DNA from: Amphimedon queenslandica
Lineage: Eukaryota > Porifera > Demospongiae > Haplosclerida > Niphatidae
Length of the DNA: 32,434 nt
Assembly (NCBI RefSeq): GCF_000090795.2
Contig: NW_003546295.1
Location: 30,068-62,501 of the forward strand
Direction: 5' to 3'
In this document: piece by piece, positions 1 to 9,618 of the stretch
How positions within the stretch are numbered: position 1 is the stretch's first letter
Layout of the letters: each line of letters begins with the position of its first letter
The notes under the pieces: model-generated
Told to the model about the DNA's origin: nothing
Database searches by the model: none
The model's input: only the letters and a program-made list of their open reading frames with translations
Translations under genes and position numbers: made by a program

Positions 1-930
1 CTAAAGCAGTTGGGCTAGGTACTTGCTTGGAGCAGTTTCGAACATATTTTGGACTAAAATGTGTCATTTAGTGTTCAGTGCTACTGAGCAACTATCTACG
101 ACACTACAATCGAAAGCAATTACTGCTGAAGTTTCTATTCAAGCAAGCGTTGCTACAATGGCTTACTTACCAAGGCTGTGATGTGAGGATGCTTTTAACA
201 TTTTTTATGATTCCCTAATTGAAGAAGCAAGGGACAAGACTGAGGAGCCAAAGTTGCCAAGGCACAGAAGAATTCCTAGAAGAATAGACGATGGAGTGAG
301 CAATTATCAACATGGAACTTTGAAAGATTACTACAGGCAACAGTAGTTTGAGGTGCTAGATATACTATTAGGGGAAATTGAAAAACAGCTCAACCAAACA
401 AGTTTGGGAATCTTAATGACATTGAAGATGTTCTTTTAAGCGCCAGTAATGGAATATTAAAGCAAGTACCGAAGAGAATCGAGGAATTGTATTGATCTGT
501 CATTAATTTTGATAAACTTGTGCGTCAGCTTTCGATGTTTCAAGATTTCATTCAAGCAAGTAAAGCTACTACACAAGGTATAAAGACAATCACAGAACTT
601 CCCACTGTATGTGAAATTATGAACAACAGTGACTTAATGTTCACTGAGGTGCACAAGCTGTTGACCATTTATTTAACTGTGCCAATGACATTCGCCACTG
701 CTGAAAGAACATTTTCATCACTTAGAAGACTAAAGAACTATTTAAGGTCAACAATGACTCAGAAGAGACTCAATAGTGTGCTACTATTGCATGTACACCA
801 GGATCGTTCAGATAAATTAAATGTACAAAATATTGCAAGAGATTTTGTAACTAACAATGAGAGACGAAAAAATTATTTTGGACACTATGAGTTTATGATG
901 TTGATGTGTTTACTTTGTTGCAACAATTAA
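1..930 (+). pseudogene. hAT-superfamily transposase relic (C-terminal half, dimerisation domain)
   Basis: This is the 3' part of an hAT transposase, a cut-and-paste DDE enzyme of the DUF4371/ZMYM1-like group. The last 136 codons (520-927) are open and carry the typical C-terminal dimerisation motif, including AERTFSSLRRLKNYLRSTM and then KRLNSVLLLHVH. Upstream, recognisable hAT sequence continues in pieces: LEQFRTYF in frame 3 near 33, then a second frame from 65 (LPRL before a stop, RRIPRRIDDG, FEVLDILLGEIEKQ), then a third frame from about 400. I see stops at 179-181 (TGA), 343-345 (TAG) and 493-495 (TGA) and two frame changes, near 60 and 400. The N-terminal zinc finger and most of the catalytic core would lie left of the window. 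No terminal inverted repeat was found after 930. The family call is from established motif knowledge; the breaks are seen directly. Confidence 0.85.
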
Positions 931-1740
931 AATGAGCAGGCATGATGAAACCTTAAGCCCCCCTAATCTCCATTATCTTCTTACCCCTCTGAACCTATCT
1001 TCAGTCAATTACTCAACCTCTTTAATGTCACTAGACACTAAAAGAGAGGTCCCACGTAACAGTAAAGGGGAAGATACCTATAGGAATGTTCCTTTAAATT
1101 TGAAATAAGAATCATTTGCGAAAGAGATTGATTGTTATACAAAATAGTAAGAATTAGCCATTAAACACTCAGTGTTCCATATTTTACTGTTGTGATAAGT
1201 TTGGAGTTCATCTCTTAGTGATTGCTGTGCATCTGTCACTTTTATTTCCTTAGTCTTTTCTAAATCCAGCTCTTTTTTATGCCTCGTTAAATCTTCAATG
1301 GAATACCTTCATTGTAAACTCTATACATATCTCCTGATAGCTTTTTTCCGACACTGCATCACTTTGCTTTACGCCGGACTAAAGCCATTTCTAGAATTCT
1401 CTAATGCTTCTTGTAAAGCCACTTTTATCATATTCTTCCCATTCTTTTTCAATTGCTGATGCCTTATGCTTTTATTGACTTCAATAAATAGTACATCTAA
1501 AAATGGTAGCAATATTGAAGACATACTATAGGAGGACCACACTGACTTTTTCACTTAAAGATTCAACCTTCATAGATCATCTTTAACGAGCTGCCAATTA
1601 TGAATAAGTGTTTGTTGTATTTGTTTACGTTCAGGTTAACCACTGAGAATGTAATTAAAACTACAATACATTATATGTTATAAATAACAATAACAATTTA
1701 AACGAAAAGTATATTAAAATAAGAAATCAAAATAATGAAA
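931..1740. other. Non-coding AT-rich stretch with one weak coding trace
   Basis: No recognisable gene. On the minus strand a 61-codon open stretch (1554-1369) can be followed by another 26 or so codons in a second frame (to about 1290), and a Lys/Glu-rich stretch in the first frame continues to about 1160. It contains SIRHQQLKKNGKNMIKVALQ. The text looks protein-like across one frame change, so it may be an old coding relic, but I do not recognise a family. The rest is low-complexity AT-rich DNA. Confidence 0.3.
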
Positions 1741-1744
1741 TGTC

Positions 1745-2165
1745 ATTTCAGTGGCAAGCACAAATTCTTTGAGAGCAGAGTTAGAGTTTTGGGTGGCATC
1801 TATTTCACTGGTAGAATTATCTGATTTATCACTGGATTCACCACCGACATGAATAACAAACTCAGAAACACGAAATCTTGCCTGTACATTAAGTCTTTCA
1901 TTCAGCTAGCAGTGGTCCTCAACTTTATCTCTGACTTGTTTCACCAAGCCTGCCCACCGCTCCTGAGTTACCACCTCAAAACCTCCTATGCAAGACGCTC
2001 CACCTCATTTAGAGTGTACTAGGAGGTGTTCACCTATATGTAGCCCTTGACATGTGCCCAAGCCAATTCAATTGAATTGAACATGCAGTTGGCCTAAGGT
2101 AGGCAAACAACCTCATGACCAGCATCTAGGGCCATTTTATTAATAACGTATTGTTTAGAGAAGCC
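1745..2165 (-). pseudogene. IS630/Tc1-mariner-like DDE_3 transposase relic, C-terminal end
   Basis: Read on the minus strand, this holds the end of a DDE_3-type transposase as found in many invertebrate genomes. In order: KMALDAGHEVVCLP (about 2136-2098), then in a second frame NSIELAWAHVKGY (about 2080-2042), matching the family's NPIEL-W-x-VK-Y block that carries the third catalytic acidic residue. The same frame gives TLNEVERLA. After another frame change comes VTQERWAGLVKQVRDKVEDH (about 1975-1916) and a Ser/Asp-rich tail to about 1750. Pro is replaced by Ser in the NPIE block and the usual PPYHCDL before it is scrambled. At least three frame changes and several stops break it. N-terminal material may extend to about 2800 (SNPREHKLQADLQGIGK near 2750) and includes an acidic 62-codon open stretch at 2582-2394, but I cannot assign these parts. 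Confidence 0.7.
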
Positions 2166-3414
2166 TATCCTTCTGGTAGTGACATTCAGTTTAATATTCC
2201 CAAAACTGTGATTACATGTATGACAAAATTAGTGTAGGGTAGGTAGACAATACAAATATCAAATCTTTTTCGAACTCTTAAACTGTTAAAATACAATTAT
2301 TGGGTCGTGGACAATGAAGAAAGAACTTAATCTGTTAAATTATGCCTCACTTTAAACTGTAGTACAAGCATACAACTGGCATCCACAAAGAGCTCAGATC
2401 CTTAGTAAATACCACGTTGCTGATGATTGTTGATAAGTGTCTTGTAACACATGATCTAACTCTTCATCCTCTTCTGTATCCAATTTACACTTTGTATCAC
2501 TGTTGGCATTAATTAATTCAGCTTCAAAAGACTGTGGGTTTGAATCTAGCATTTCTTGTCGTGGCAGATCATATATGTTCATAGCCTCATGACTACACTC
2601 TCCTAAACTGTGTCAGGTGACTCATCACCAACTTCATGGATTTATTTCTGGCGGATTTTCTTTATGAACAATCACATTGGCTGAGCTGCTTCCATTCCGT
2701 TTCCTATTTTCCCTATACCTTGTAGATCTGCTTGCAGCTTGTGCTCACGTGGATTACTGAAAAAACCTCTCATACGATGACCTTGACATCGCTGTATTAT
2801 CACCTCGATTGTCACCTCTAAATTCTCAGCTATTGTAGAAAAGGCCCATGCACAAGGTCAGGGTAAAGGCATTAATTAGATAAAGAAGAAATTGAAGAGT
2901 GGTTCTTCTTAGTAAAGGGAAGATCTTCATCTCCTTCCATAATGCCTCCTAAAAACAAATTGGACCCTTTGTGTTGGTGCGTTGGCTAGAGGATGAGTGA
3001 GTTGGAATTGAGCCATCAGCTAGCTGTGAGATGAGGCAAAAATCATTTCTGGCACCATAATGAGAGCGATATTTGGGAGGAGGCTTTTTGATGTACTGGT
3101 TTTACAAAAAAGTTGGGAAGAGTCGGGCAGGAATAAATTGTCATTCAGTTTCAGTGAACTTGCTGGGTGCATAAAAAAATTTTACCTATTGCAAGTAAAA
3201 TTACTTGTTATGTCAAGGTATATGTATGTATACATACAATATTATGTACATTTTACATTAGGAAATGGTCAGCTTCTAAACACTGTATGAAACTTGTCAA
3301 TTTTGAGTATCACTTGATAAAATTATTGCAGAGAAGATCGAACATAACAACGAAGTGGCGGTTGATTCTACAGTTAAGATTGACTGTACTACCTGCACAG
3401 CAAGCAACAACGCT
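2166..3414. other. Mostly unassigned; possible N-terminal remains of the DDE_3 element
   Basis: Minus-strand fragments at 2582-2394 (acidic, DTEEDEELDHVLQDTYQQ) and around 2760-2640 look protein-like and lie upstream of the transposase C-terminus in the right order. They probably belong to it or to a neighbouring insertion. From 2950 to 3414 I see no convincing coding sequence, RNA gene or repeat on either strand. Confidence 0.3.
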
Positions 3415-3603
3415 ATGCCACCTAAGAAAGCTAGGGCTCCATGTAAAAACTTTAAAAAGCCAAAAAGGAGGCTCAAATAAGCTCTGCTAAGCAAGGAGCC
3501 TCTGAAATATTCTCAGCTCATTTGGACTATCTATTGAAAGAACAAAAAGAAATCATTGAGAAGCTTAGAAGAACTTGGAGGAAAGACATTTTAGCTATAA
3601 GTT
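3415..3603 (+). pseudogene. Short basic coiled-coil-like coding relic, unrecognised
   Basis: An ATG at 3415 opens a very basic 21-codon peptide (MPPKKARAPCKNFKKPKRR) that stops at TAA. In another frame, the sequence directly after reads on without a stop as AKQGASEIFSAHLDYLLKEQ followed by KEIIEKLRRTW, a plausible short amphipathic helix. One frame change would join the two parts into an ordinary-looking basic N-terminus plus helix. I do not recognise the family. It may be a first exon or a fragment of a mobile-element ORF. No clear splice donor follows. What is seen is the open text in two frames; that it was ever a gene is inference. Confidence 0.3.
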
Positions 3604-5033
3604 TTTACTCTTTTGTATTTAAATTTAAGTTTCTTTGAAATAACAATCACCTCATTCTTACTACTCATTTGTGACGTAGCACGTGAAAATAGTCCAGTTA
3701 GCATCATTAGCTGCCATTTAGATAAGCAACCATGAACGTAAAAAATCAATTGTTATCATAGTTTCATTGTTTTGTTTGTAACATTATACCATGATGTTAT
3801 CATGTTATATAAAAGGTTTTGATACCAAGTTACAGTTATGGTCTCTTATGTTAATATCACAAATGCCACTAACTGGACCATTTTCGCCTACTTTTTCACA
3901 TTTAGCAATTGCTGAAAAGCCTCTTGTCTCTAATAGCCTGTGTTGTGTTAAATTGAAATCATCCTATCAGAAAAATGTTGTTTATCTTTAGCAAGTATAA
4001 TTTTTATTTTTTAATGATTTTATAATTGTTTTTATAGCACTTTCTCTGACAAGACAACTTTTCTCCCCCTCAACCAAATCCTTCTCTTGTATGTTTTCAA
4101 AAGATTTATATCATTATATTTGTAATGTGTATAAAAGTTGATATTAGGATGCATTTCAATACTGTTTAGCTACTTTTCTATTTTTGTGCACTCACATTAG
4201 TAACAGCTCTACAGCGTTGGCTTTCATTTAACGTTATAACTACCCTTAACTTATTAGTCTTCTTGCAGTGATTTTATTGAACAAAATGTACGTGTAAGTT
4301 ATTTTATTATAAACTTCATTTAATTCATACACTGCTTTTGTCCTCTTACAAGGCCAAAGCAGAAGAAAAGGTATTTGAATGATATGAATTTTATTCTTTA
4401 ATGTACTTGCAGTTGTCACAAGTGATTAATTTTGTTGGAAAAACAGTATACAAGATTATTTTATTTTGTTTATAAATTACTTTAAGAAGTAATATTTTTA
4501 CATGTAGCTGCTTTGTGCAAAAAGAGAAGCTTATTAAGTAAGGCTAATGTACTGTTTCCATTGTAAGTTTGTCATGCTGATTCGGTATTTAAAGGAGAGA
4601 CAGATAATCAAGAGTATAGCTCATATTTATCATTAAAAAAAATAATTGCATTCATTTTAGCCATTGCATGTGAAACTGGTACCTGGATGTGGTAAATTAC
4701 TCAACGTCAGCTGGATGTGGCTATAAGCAATAGTTCAAACATCTAATGAAGCTAATGATGTCTGCTTTTTTCACTAGAGTAGAATTGGCACAGTCCAGTT
4801 GCTTTAGCACTGCGAAAAGCAATTGTTGAGCTTTGGATCAGGATATAGTAGCAGCTTGTATTCGTAATCATCATTAGTGCATGCTTATAATGACTAGTGC
4901 TTCCATCTATGATCTAAGGAAGAGAAAAAAAGATTAAAGTGGCTCAATTTACTGTCAAAAAACTAATTGTTTAATTTAATCATTATTATTCATTGAACAT
5001 GATCATAAATCATTAAGTTCAATTTGACATTGC
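3604..5033. other. AT-rich DNA with no recognised feature
   Basis: No coding region, RNA gene, array or terminal repeat was found on either strand. Short open frames here (for example 3791-3991) have the low-complexity composition expected of AT-rich non-coding DNA. Confidence 0.6.
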
Positions 5034-6210
5034 AAGGCACGACCTGGAAGTGAAACCTGGTCGCATTTCCCTTTGGAAACTGTTTTCTTTGATGGTCAAG
5101 GTCACTGAGAGGCATTATCACAATGCCACTGCTAAGGCAGACCTGGCATTGTGGAATTGCTTTCTGCAGGACTGGCATGGGGTGGCCTTTATTATTCCGG
5201 AGGATGCACCTTCCATCCATGTCCACTCCAGTACTTCTGGGAGGTTGATCTGCGGGGCTTTGTCATCCCTCAATGAATGGCATCTAGGAACAAGGTCAGT
5301 ATTGCTGTTAAGGAGATGGTCCCAAAAGTCATGGCTGCTACAGTGTGTGGGAGAGAGTGGCACCGGTGCCACTTTTTCTTTCATTTTGATAACGCAGCTG
5401 TGATGTCGGTCATCCAGAGCAAATCTGCTGAGGAGAAGTTGTTTTACCTCCTCTGTTGCCTTTATTTCTAAGCAGCCCTAAACAAATTCTCATACATTGC
5501 CCACTATTTGCTGGGGGTCTCAAACGTGGCCGCGAATGCATTGTCTACAGGAAATTTGTCACTGTTTCTCTCATTTTTTTCACAAGCTATTCCTTAGTTG
5601 GTCCCTTTTGAGGCCTTTCAGCTGCTACTGTCTCACCAACTGGACTGGGTGTCGCCGGACTGGATAGTACGTTGTGACTTCTCTTTCTCTGATTACCCTC
5701 CGCTCATTTTGATCTGCAGTCGACTGTTACATTCAGTTTTGTCACAGTTTGGATTTGGCTGCCCGTGATCTTGTCTGTGGATCAATCAGGGTTCACTTCA
5801 GTGCTATCAGGTTTGCACAGATTGCCCTGGGCTTCCCCAACCCTGCCTTTTGAATATGTTCTATGTGGTATACAGTGATTGTCAGCAGGTCACCAGAGAC
5901 CACAACGCTTCCAGTGAAGCCACATATTCTGAAGATTTTGTTTACTGCATGGGCGCAGCACTTAGTTTCCCCTGATATGGCCATGTTGTGGGCGGCCTGC
6001 TTCTTCTGTTTATTAAGAAAAGGTGAGTTTACCTGCTCATTTTTGAATGGGTCTGTGTTAGCTGCGTCTGATGTGGCTGTTGATTTTCAATTACCTTTAA
6101 TGTTTCTTGTGCTCCACTTATGCCATAGCAAAATGGATGGGGACGCACATATTTTGGCTGGGTGGGTGGTCCACAATCATTATGAGCTTTATGTCCTTTT
6201 GTATTAATGC
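5034..6210 (+). pseudogene. DIRS-like retrotransposon, copy 1: RNase H and tyrosine recombinase, 5'-truncated
   Basis: This fragment is colinear with the DIRS-like element at 18590-22400. It begins at the end of the reverse transcriptase/connection region (KPGRISLWKLFSL, about 5056), then RNase H: TAKADLALWNCFLQDWHG, an HVHSS block, then in another frame GREWHRCHFFFHFDNAAVMS and a VSNVAANALS block (about 5520). Next comes the tyrosine recombinase: KPHILKILFTAWAQHLVSP and MLWAACFFCLLRKGEFTC (to about 6033). The Arg of LLRKGEFT (codon 6016-6018) fits the first catalytic Arg of the family. The distal half of the recombinase (H-x-x-R and Tyr) is absent, so the copy is cut at both ends. Several frame changes and stops (for example the TAA at 5469-5471) make it a pseudogene. 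No methyltransferase domain lies between RNase H and recombinase. DIRS versus Ngaro subgroup is not resolved. Confidence 0.85.
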
Positions 6211-6579
6211 CATCCATCCGGATTGGGAGAGAAAAATAACCTCTTACTCTCAGAGACATCACAACCAAACATAGAAGGGAAAAGAAAGTGATCAATATCA
6301 TGTGCCACATGTATCATTGAATAAACCACCACAATCAGACATTTTCCTTTGGAGACAGATCCACTCAGACCGTAAAGCTTTTGACAGAACAATAAGCAGA
6401 CTGTGGCTCAGAGATGCACAGAGAGGACAATTTGCGTACATAGCCAGACCATTTCTCTGATTTACTGGAAAAAAGGAGTCCCTAGACACATTATTTCCAA
6501 TTAGACCACCTAAAAATTGCCCATCTTTAACAATACTGTAGGTCGGGATATATTTGCGGCTGCAATTATTTGCACTCAT
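6204..6579 (-). pseudogene. Unrecognised coding relic; exon-like start shared with a copy near 12235
   Basis: On the minus strand an open stretch of 93 codons starts at 6579 directly after a good 3' splice-site-like sequence (TTTATTTGTTCAG). It includes NNCSRKYIPTYSIV, GQFLGGLIGNNVSRDSFFPV and ANCPLCASLS. Other open text overlaps it downstream to 6204. A related sequence lies at about 12190-12270 on the plus strand, with NNCSCEYIPTYGI. Of the seven differences in the 33-bp core, four fall at third codon positions (ATC/ATT, CCG/CCA, ACC/ACA, TAC/TAT), which supports this reading frame. The match also extends upstream into GTTTCCATGGT. I do not recognise the family; a transposon-encoded protein is likely because it is repeated. 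No function is proposed. Confidence 0.4.
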
Positions 6580-6640
6580 CTGAACAAATAAAAATATTCA
6601 TATAATTACCATGGAAACCATTTGATAGTTGCTATAACAA

Positions 6641-7096
6641 ATGACCACGTGTTTACATTTGGAGGGAAGTTATCTCAGCTGTCATTTAATGAACAATTAC
6701 AGTATGGAGGTTGAAGTATCAAGCTGTATATGTAGTCTTTACGTTTATAAAGACATATGGGATCCTTATATAGGTGAGGAGCTGGTTTGTAGCCCACAAA
6801 TGAACACTCCTCATGACTACTATGCTGTGGCTGTATACAATTCCAGTACTATAGTTGGGCATATCCCAAAAGTTTTATCAAAGCTATGCTGGTTGTTTTG
6901 AAACAAATCTGGCACAGCAATAAAATGTTTTGTTACGGGTACTAGAAGGTACTCCAGTGATTTGGTTCAAGGTGGTGTTGAGGTACCTTGCATGTTTAAG
7001 TTCATTGGATGAACTCCTGAACAAACTGCTAAAGTTGCTGCTCTTCTAAGAAGCATTGACAGCAGTACTGTCTGCTCTAGTGTTACAGAAGTGTAG
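6641..7096 (+). pseudogene. HIRAN-like domain relic with two in-frame TGA codons
   Basis: One continuous frame of 151 codons, interrupted only by TGA at 6899-6901 and TGA at 7010-7012, resembles the HIRAN-like domain proteins common in cnidarian and sponge genomes. Recognisable blocks are YVYKDIWDPYIGEELVC, DYYAVAVYNSSTIVGHIPK, then after the first TGA ITGTRRYS-like text (actual CFVTGTRRYSSDLVQGG), VEVPCMFKFIG, and a C-terminal TPEQTAKVAALLRSI. The HIRAN fold is a small DNA-end-binding beta domain known from HLTF/Rad5 and also found alone or in transposon-linked proteins. Homology plainly continues past both TGAs in the same frame with no insertion or deletion. The first about 25 codons do not look conserved, so the true start is uncertain. 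The simplest reading is a lightly mutated pseudogene. Confidence 0.6.
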
Positions 7097-7242
7097 TTAT
7101 ACACTTACATATATATACAAACATGACAAAATACTGAGTGATAAAGTTTAATGAGTATAGTGTGTATGCAATGTGCTTGTATGTGTATTTTTAATGTATT
7201 TTATGTATGTATGTCTCTCTCTCTATACAAAATCATACTTTT

Positions 7243-7568
7243 GGAGTGATGATAAGATCGATAATGATCACGCTCTTCACAGTGATGATAAGACCAAGAA
7301 TGATCACGCTCTATAGAGTGATGATAAGATCAATAATGATCACGCTCTTGGCAGTGATGATATGATCAATAATAATCACGCTCTTTGGAGTTATGATAAG
7401 GTTAATAATGATCACGTTTTTTGGAGTGATGATATGATCAATAATGATCACACTCTTCGGAGTGATAAGATCAATAATGATCAAGTTCTTCAGAGAGATG
7501 ATAAGATCAATAATGATCACGCTCTTAGGAATGATGATACAATCAATAATGATCACGCTCCTTGGCAA
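7243..7568 (+). repeat. 36-bp minisatellite, about nine units (left arm)
   Basis: Direct tandem repeat of a unit close to GTGATGATAAGATCAATAAT followed by GATCACGCTCTTCGGA. Most units are 36 bp; one is 33 bp. Because 36 is divisible by three, the array stays open on both strands and yields artificial 12-residue repeats, which should not be annotated as proteins. Each unit carries a TGATCA palindrome. Confidence 0.9.
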
Positions 7569-7952
7569 TAAATTATTGTGGGCATTATATATACCATTAT
7601 ATTTTGTACATTAATTTTGTGTTAGTAATCTCGTGTCTAGCTGAAAATTTATTATTATACTTACTATTAAGACATTATTATAATTCTCTCTATATGATAT
7701 TTACTTCTACAACGACATTATTAATAATTATTCTCTATGAAAATTTAAATTAGGTCCCAATACATGTATTACAATAATTGTCATTCATTAACAATAATAA
7801 TTAATATATTATTCATAATTTTGGCGCTTTGATTAATAATGAAATGGCTGACAGGAATTGGGTAGGACTGTGAAAGAGATGCAGCACAGCAGGCCTTTTA
7901 GGTCTAAGTATTGTCTTCTTGATTCATAAATTATATTTATATACTTTTATAG

Positions 7953-8144
7953 CGAGTCACTATAAATTCAAATCCTCCTACACCTCAGGAGCAGAAGCAA
8001 ATACAATTGGAAACTTCACCATCTCCACCACATGTTCCTGTCAACAATGCTAACCACAGCGATAAGAGAGGAGGTGGTCTTGTTGTTGTTCAGGAAGATG
8101 GGGGTGGTGATGAAAGAAGAGCCTCGGGACGAGGATGGCTGAGA
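7953..8144 (+). pseudogene. GC-rich exon-like stretch, unrecognised
   Basis: A pyrimidine-poor but acceptable 3' splice site (TATACTTTTATAG) precedes 64 open codons beginning RVTINSNPPTPQEQKQIQLE and containing GGGLVVVQEDGGGDE, ended by TGA at 8145-8147. Open text continues in the same frame after the stop to about 8280 (ENEVLAFATVRTVEARAAV), in a stretch much richer in G and C than its surroundings. The opposite strand is also open (8407-8090), so strand is not certain. It could be a captured host exon inside the inverted-repeat element. I recognise no domain. Confidence 0.3.
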
Positions 8145-8620
8145 TGATGGCCAGACAGGAGGCAGTGGGGACAAGGCAGGGCAGGATGGGGTAGGTGGAA
8201 CGAGGCCTGGGAAAACGAAGTGCTCGCTTTTGCTACTGTCCGTACAGTGGAAGCTAGAGCCGCGGTAGCTATGAAAGAGTGAGGTCCTGGAGAAGCAGCT
8301 TGAGAGGAGGGCGAGACAGAATAGTCAAAGGACCTGATAACATATAGCTCCTTCAAATACTGATATATATAATTGACAATACTCACCATCCTAGGCCTAG
8401 GTACCATTAATACTTTTATTAGATAATAAAAATAATAGTGTAATAATATTAATAGTATAATGGTAGTAGTATAATAGTATTAACCTAATAGAGTTATAAA
8501 TTCAACATAGCATTATTTTTAACATAATCTTTTTTGATGTTTTCACCTGTACACTGAAGTCACACTCAAACAGATTTGATATAATCATTCATAATATCTA
8601 TTAAAAATGACAATTACAAT

Positions 8621-9118
8621 TAGGGTTGCACCGATGTGATCAGTTTATCGGATATCGGCTTATCAGCCTATTTTAAGAATATCGATTATCGGTTATAAAA
8701 AGCTGCTGATTCTGATGTTATAACACGTGGTATTGCGCATGTGCAGTAGGATTATTAGTCTCGTGCGATGTTATTATAATAACACATGCTTTTGCACCAC
8801 CTCAGTGAGTCCACCGCGTAGGCTTAGCCAGGTTATTACTGTGCCAAAGATGTACAGAAACGATCATGTATATGGGCCTATTACAAAATTAGTGAAGACA
8901 GTAGATTTCCTATGTGCAATTCTTGCCAGAAATATGACTTTTAGGTAAAAAGAACTGTGGTTATATCAATTATGTTATTGATCAAAGTTTATTAATAATT
9001 ACTTAATAAACTTTAATATCAGTTATTAATATCGGATCGGTTATCAGTATCGGTCTTTGTCGGCAATAGAATATCGGTTATCAGAATGTCAGTAAATTTC
9101 TGTATCGGTGCAACTCTT
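8621..9118. mobile_element. hAT-type MITE, 498 bp, complete with TIRs and 8-bp target duplication
   Basis: The left end TAGGGTTGCACCGAT (8621-8635) and right end ATCGGTGCAACTCTT (9104-9118) are terminal inverted repeats with two mismatches. They are flanked by 8-bp target-site duplications ATTACAAT (8613-8620) and ACTACAAT (9119-9126), seven of eight identical, the length expected of hAT elements. Subterminal ATCGGTTATCGG-type motifs occur at both ends, as in many animal hAT MITEs. The centre (about 8727-8948) holds open text; in one frame MCNSCQK near 8910 could be the remains of a BED zinc finger, which would make the MITE an internally deleted hAT transposon. That last point is a guess. 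Confidence 0.85.
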
Positions 9119-9412
9119 ACTACAATGAGGACATTACTACAATATAAATGTACTTTACTGTGATTTAGAGACATTTTTCCCCATTAAAATTTGTAAAACA
9201 TGCCCAAATATACATGTAAGACATTTAATAAAATTATCTTTATTATTATTGTACTTCCCTCCTCCTCGAGACACAAAAAACACAAAAATCTTACCCTGCT
9301 TATGATATAAACACATCATAGACATACACTATACACTGTAGACATACAAACACAATAATGAACATACAAATTATAATACATTTAATTATAATACTTAACT
9401 ATCTTCATTCCG

Positions 9413-9595
9413 AAGAGCGCGATCAATATTGATGTTATCATCACTCCGAAGAGCGTGATCATTATTCATTTATCATCACTCCGAAGACGGTGATCATGAT
9501 TGATCTTATAGAGTGTGATCATGCGCATTATGGATCTTATCACTCCAAAGAGCGTGATCATTATTCATCGTATCATCACTCTGAAGAGCATGACT
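9413..9595 (-). repeat. 36-bp minisatellite, about five units, inverted (right arm)
   Basis: Units close to GAAGAGCGTGATCATTATTG followed by ATCTTATCATCACTCC are the reverse complement of the unit at 7243-7568. They are more diverged in length (about 31-38 bp) than the left array. Confidence 0.85.
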
Positions 9596-9618
9596 TTGTT
9601 GAGAAGGAGAGAAATGGA

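Noticed and set aside
5118-5384. Minus-strand ORFs at 4990-5384
   Set aside because: They overlap the DIRS-like RNase H motifs on the plus strand and show no motif of their own.
6899-7012. Selenocysteine at the two TGAs of the HIRAN-like reading
   Set aside because: Family members do not have Cys there as I recall them, and no SECIS element was recognised; decay is simpler.
7311-7571. Repetitive Ile- or Asn/Asp-rich proteins on both strands
   Set aside because: They are translations of the 36-bp tandem repeat.
7243-9595. CRISPR array, since the repeat unit is 36 bp
   Set aside because: Units are contiguous and diverged, with no unique spacers and no cas genes, in a eukaryotic context.
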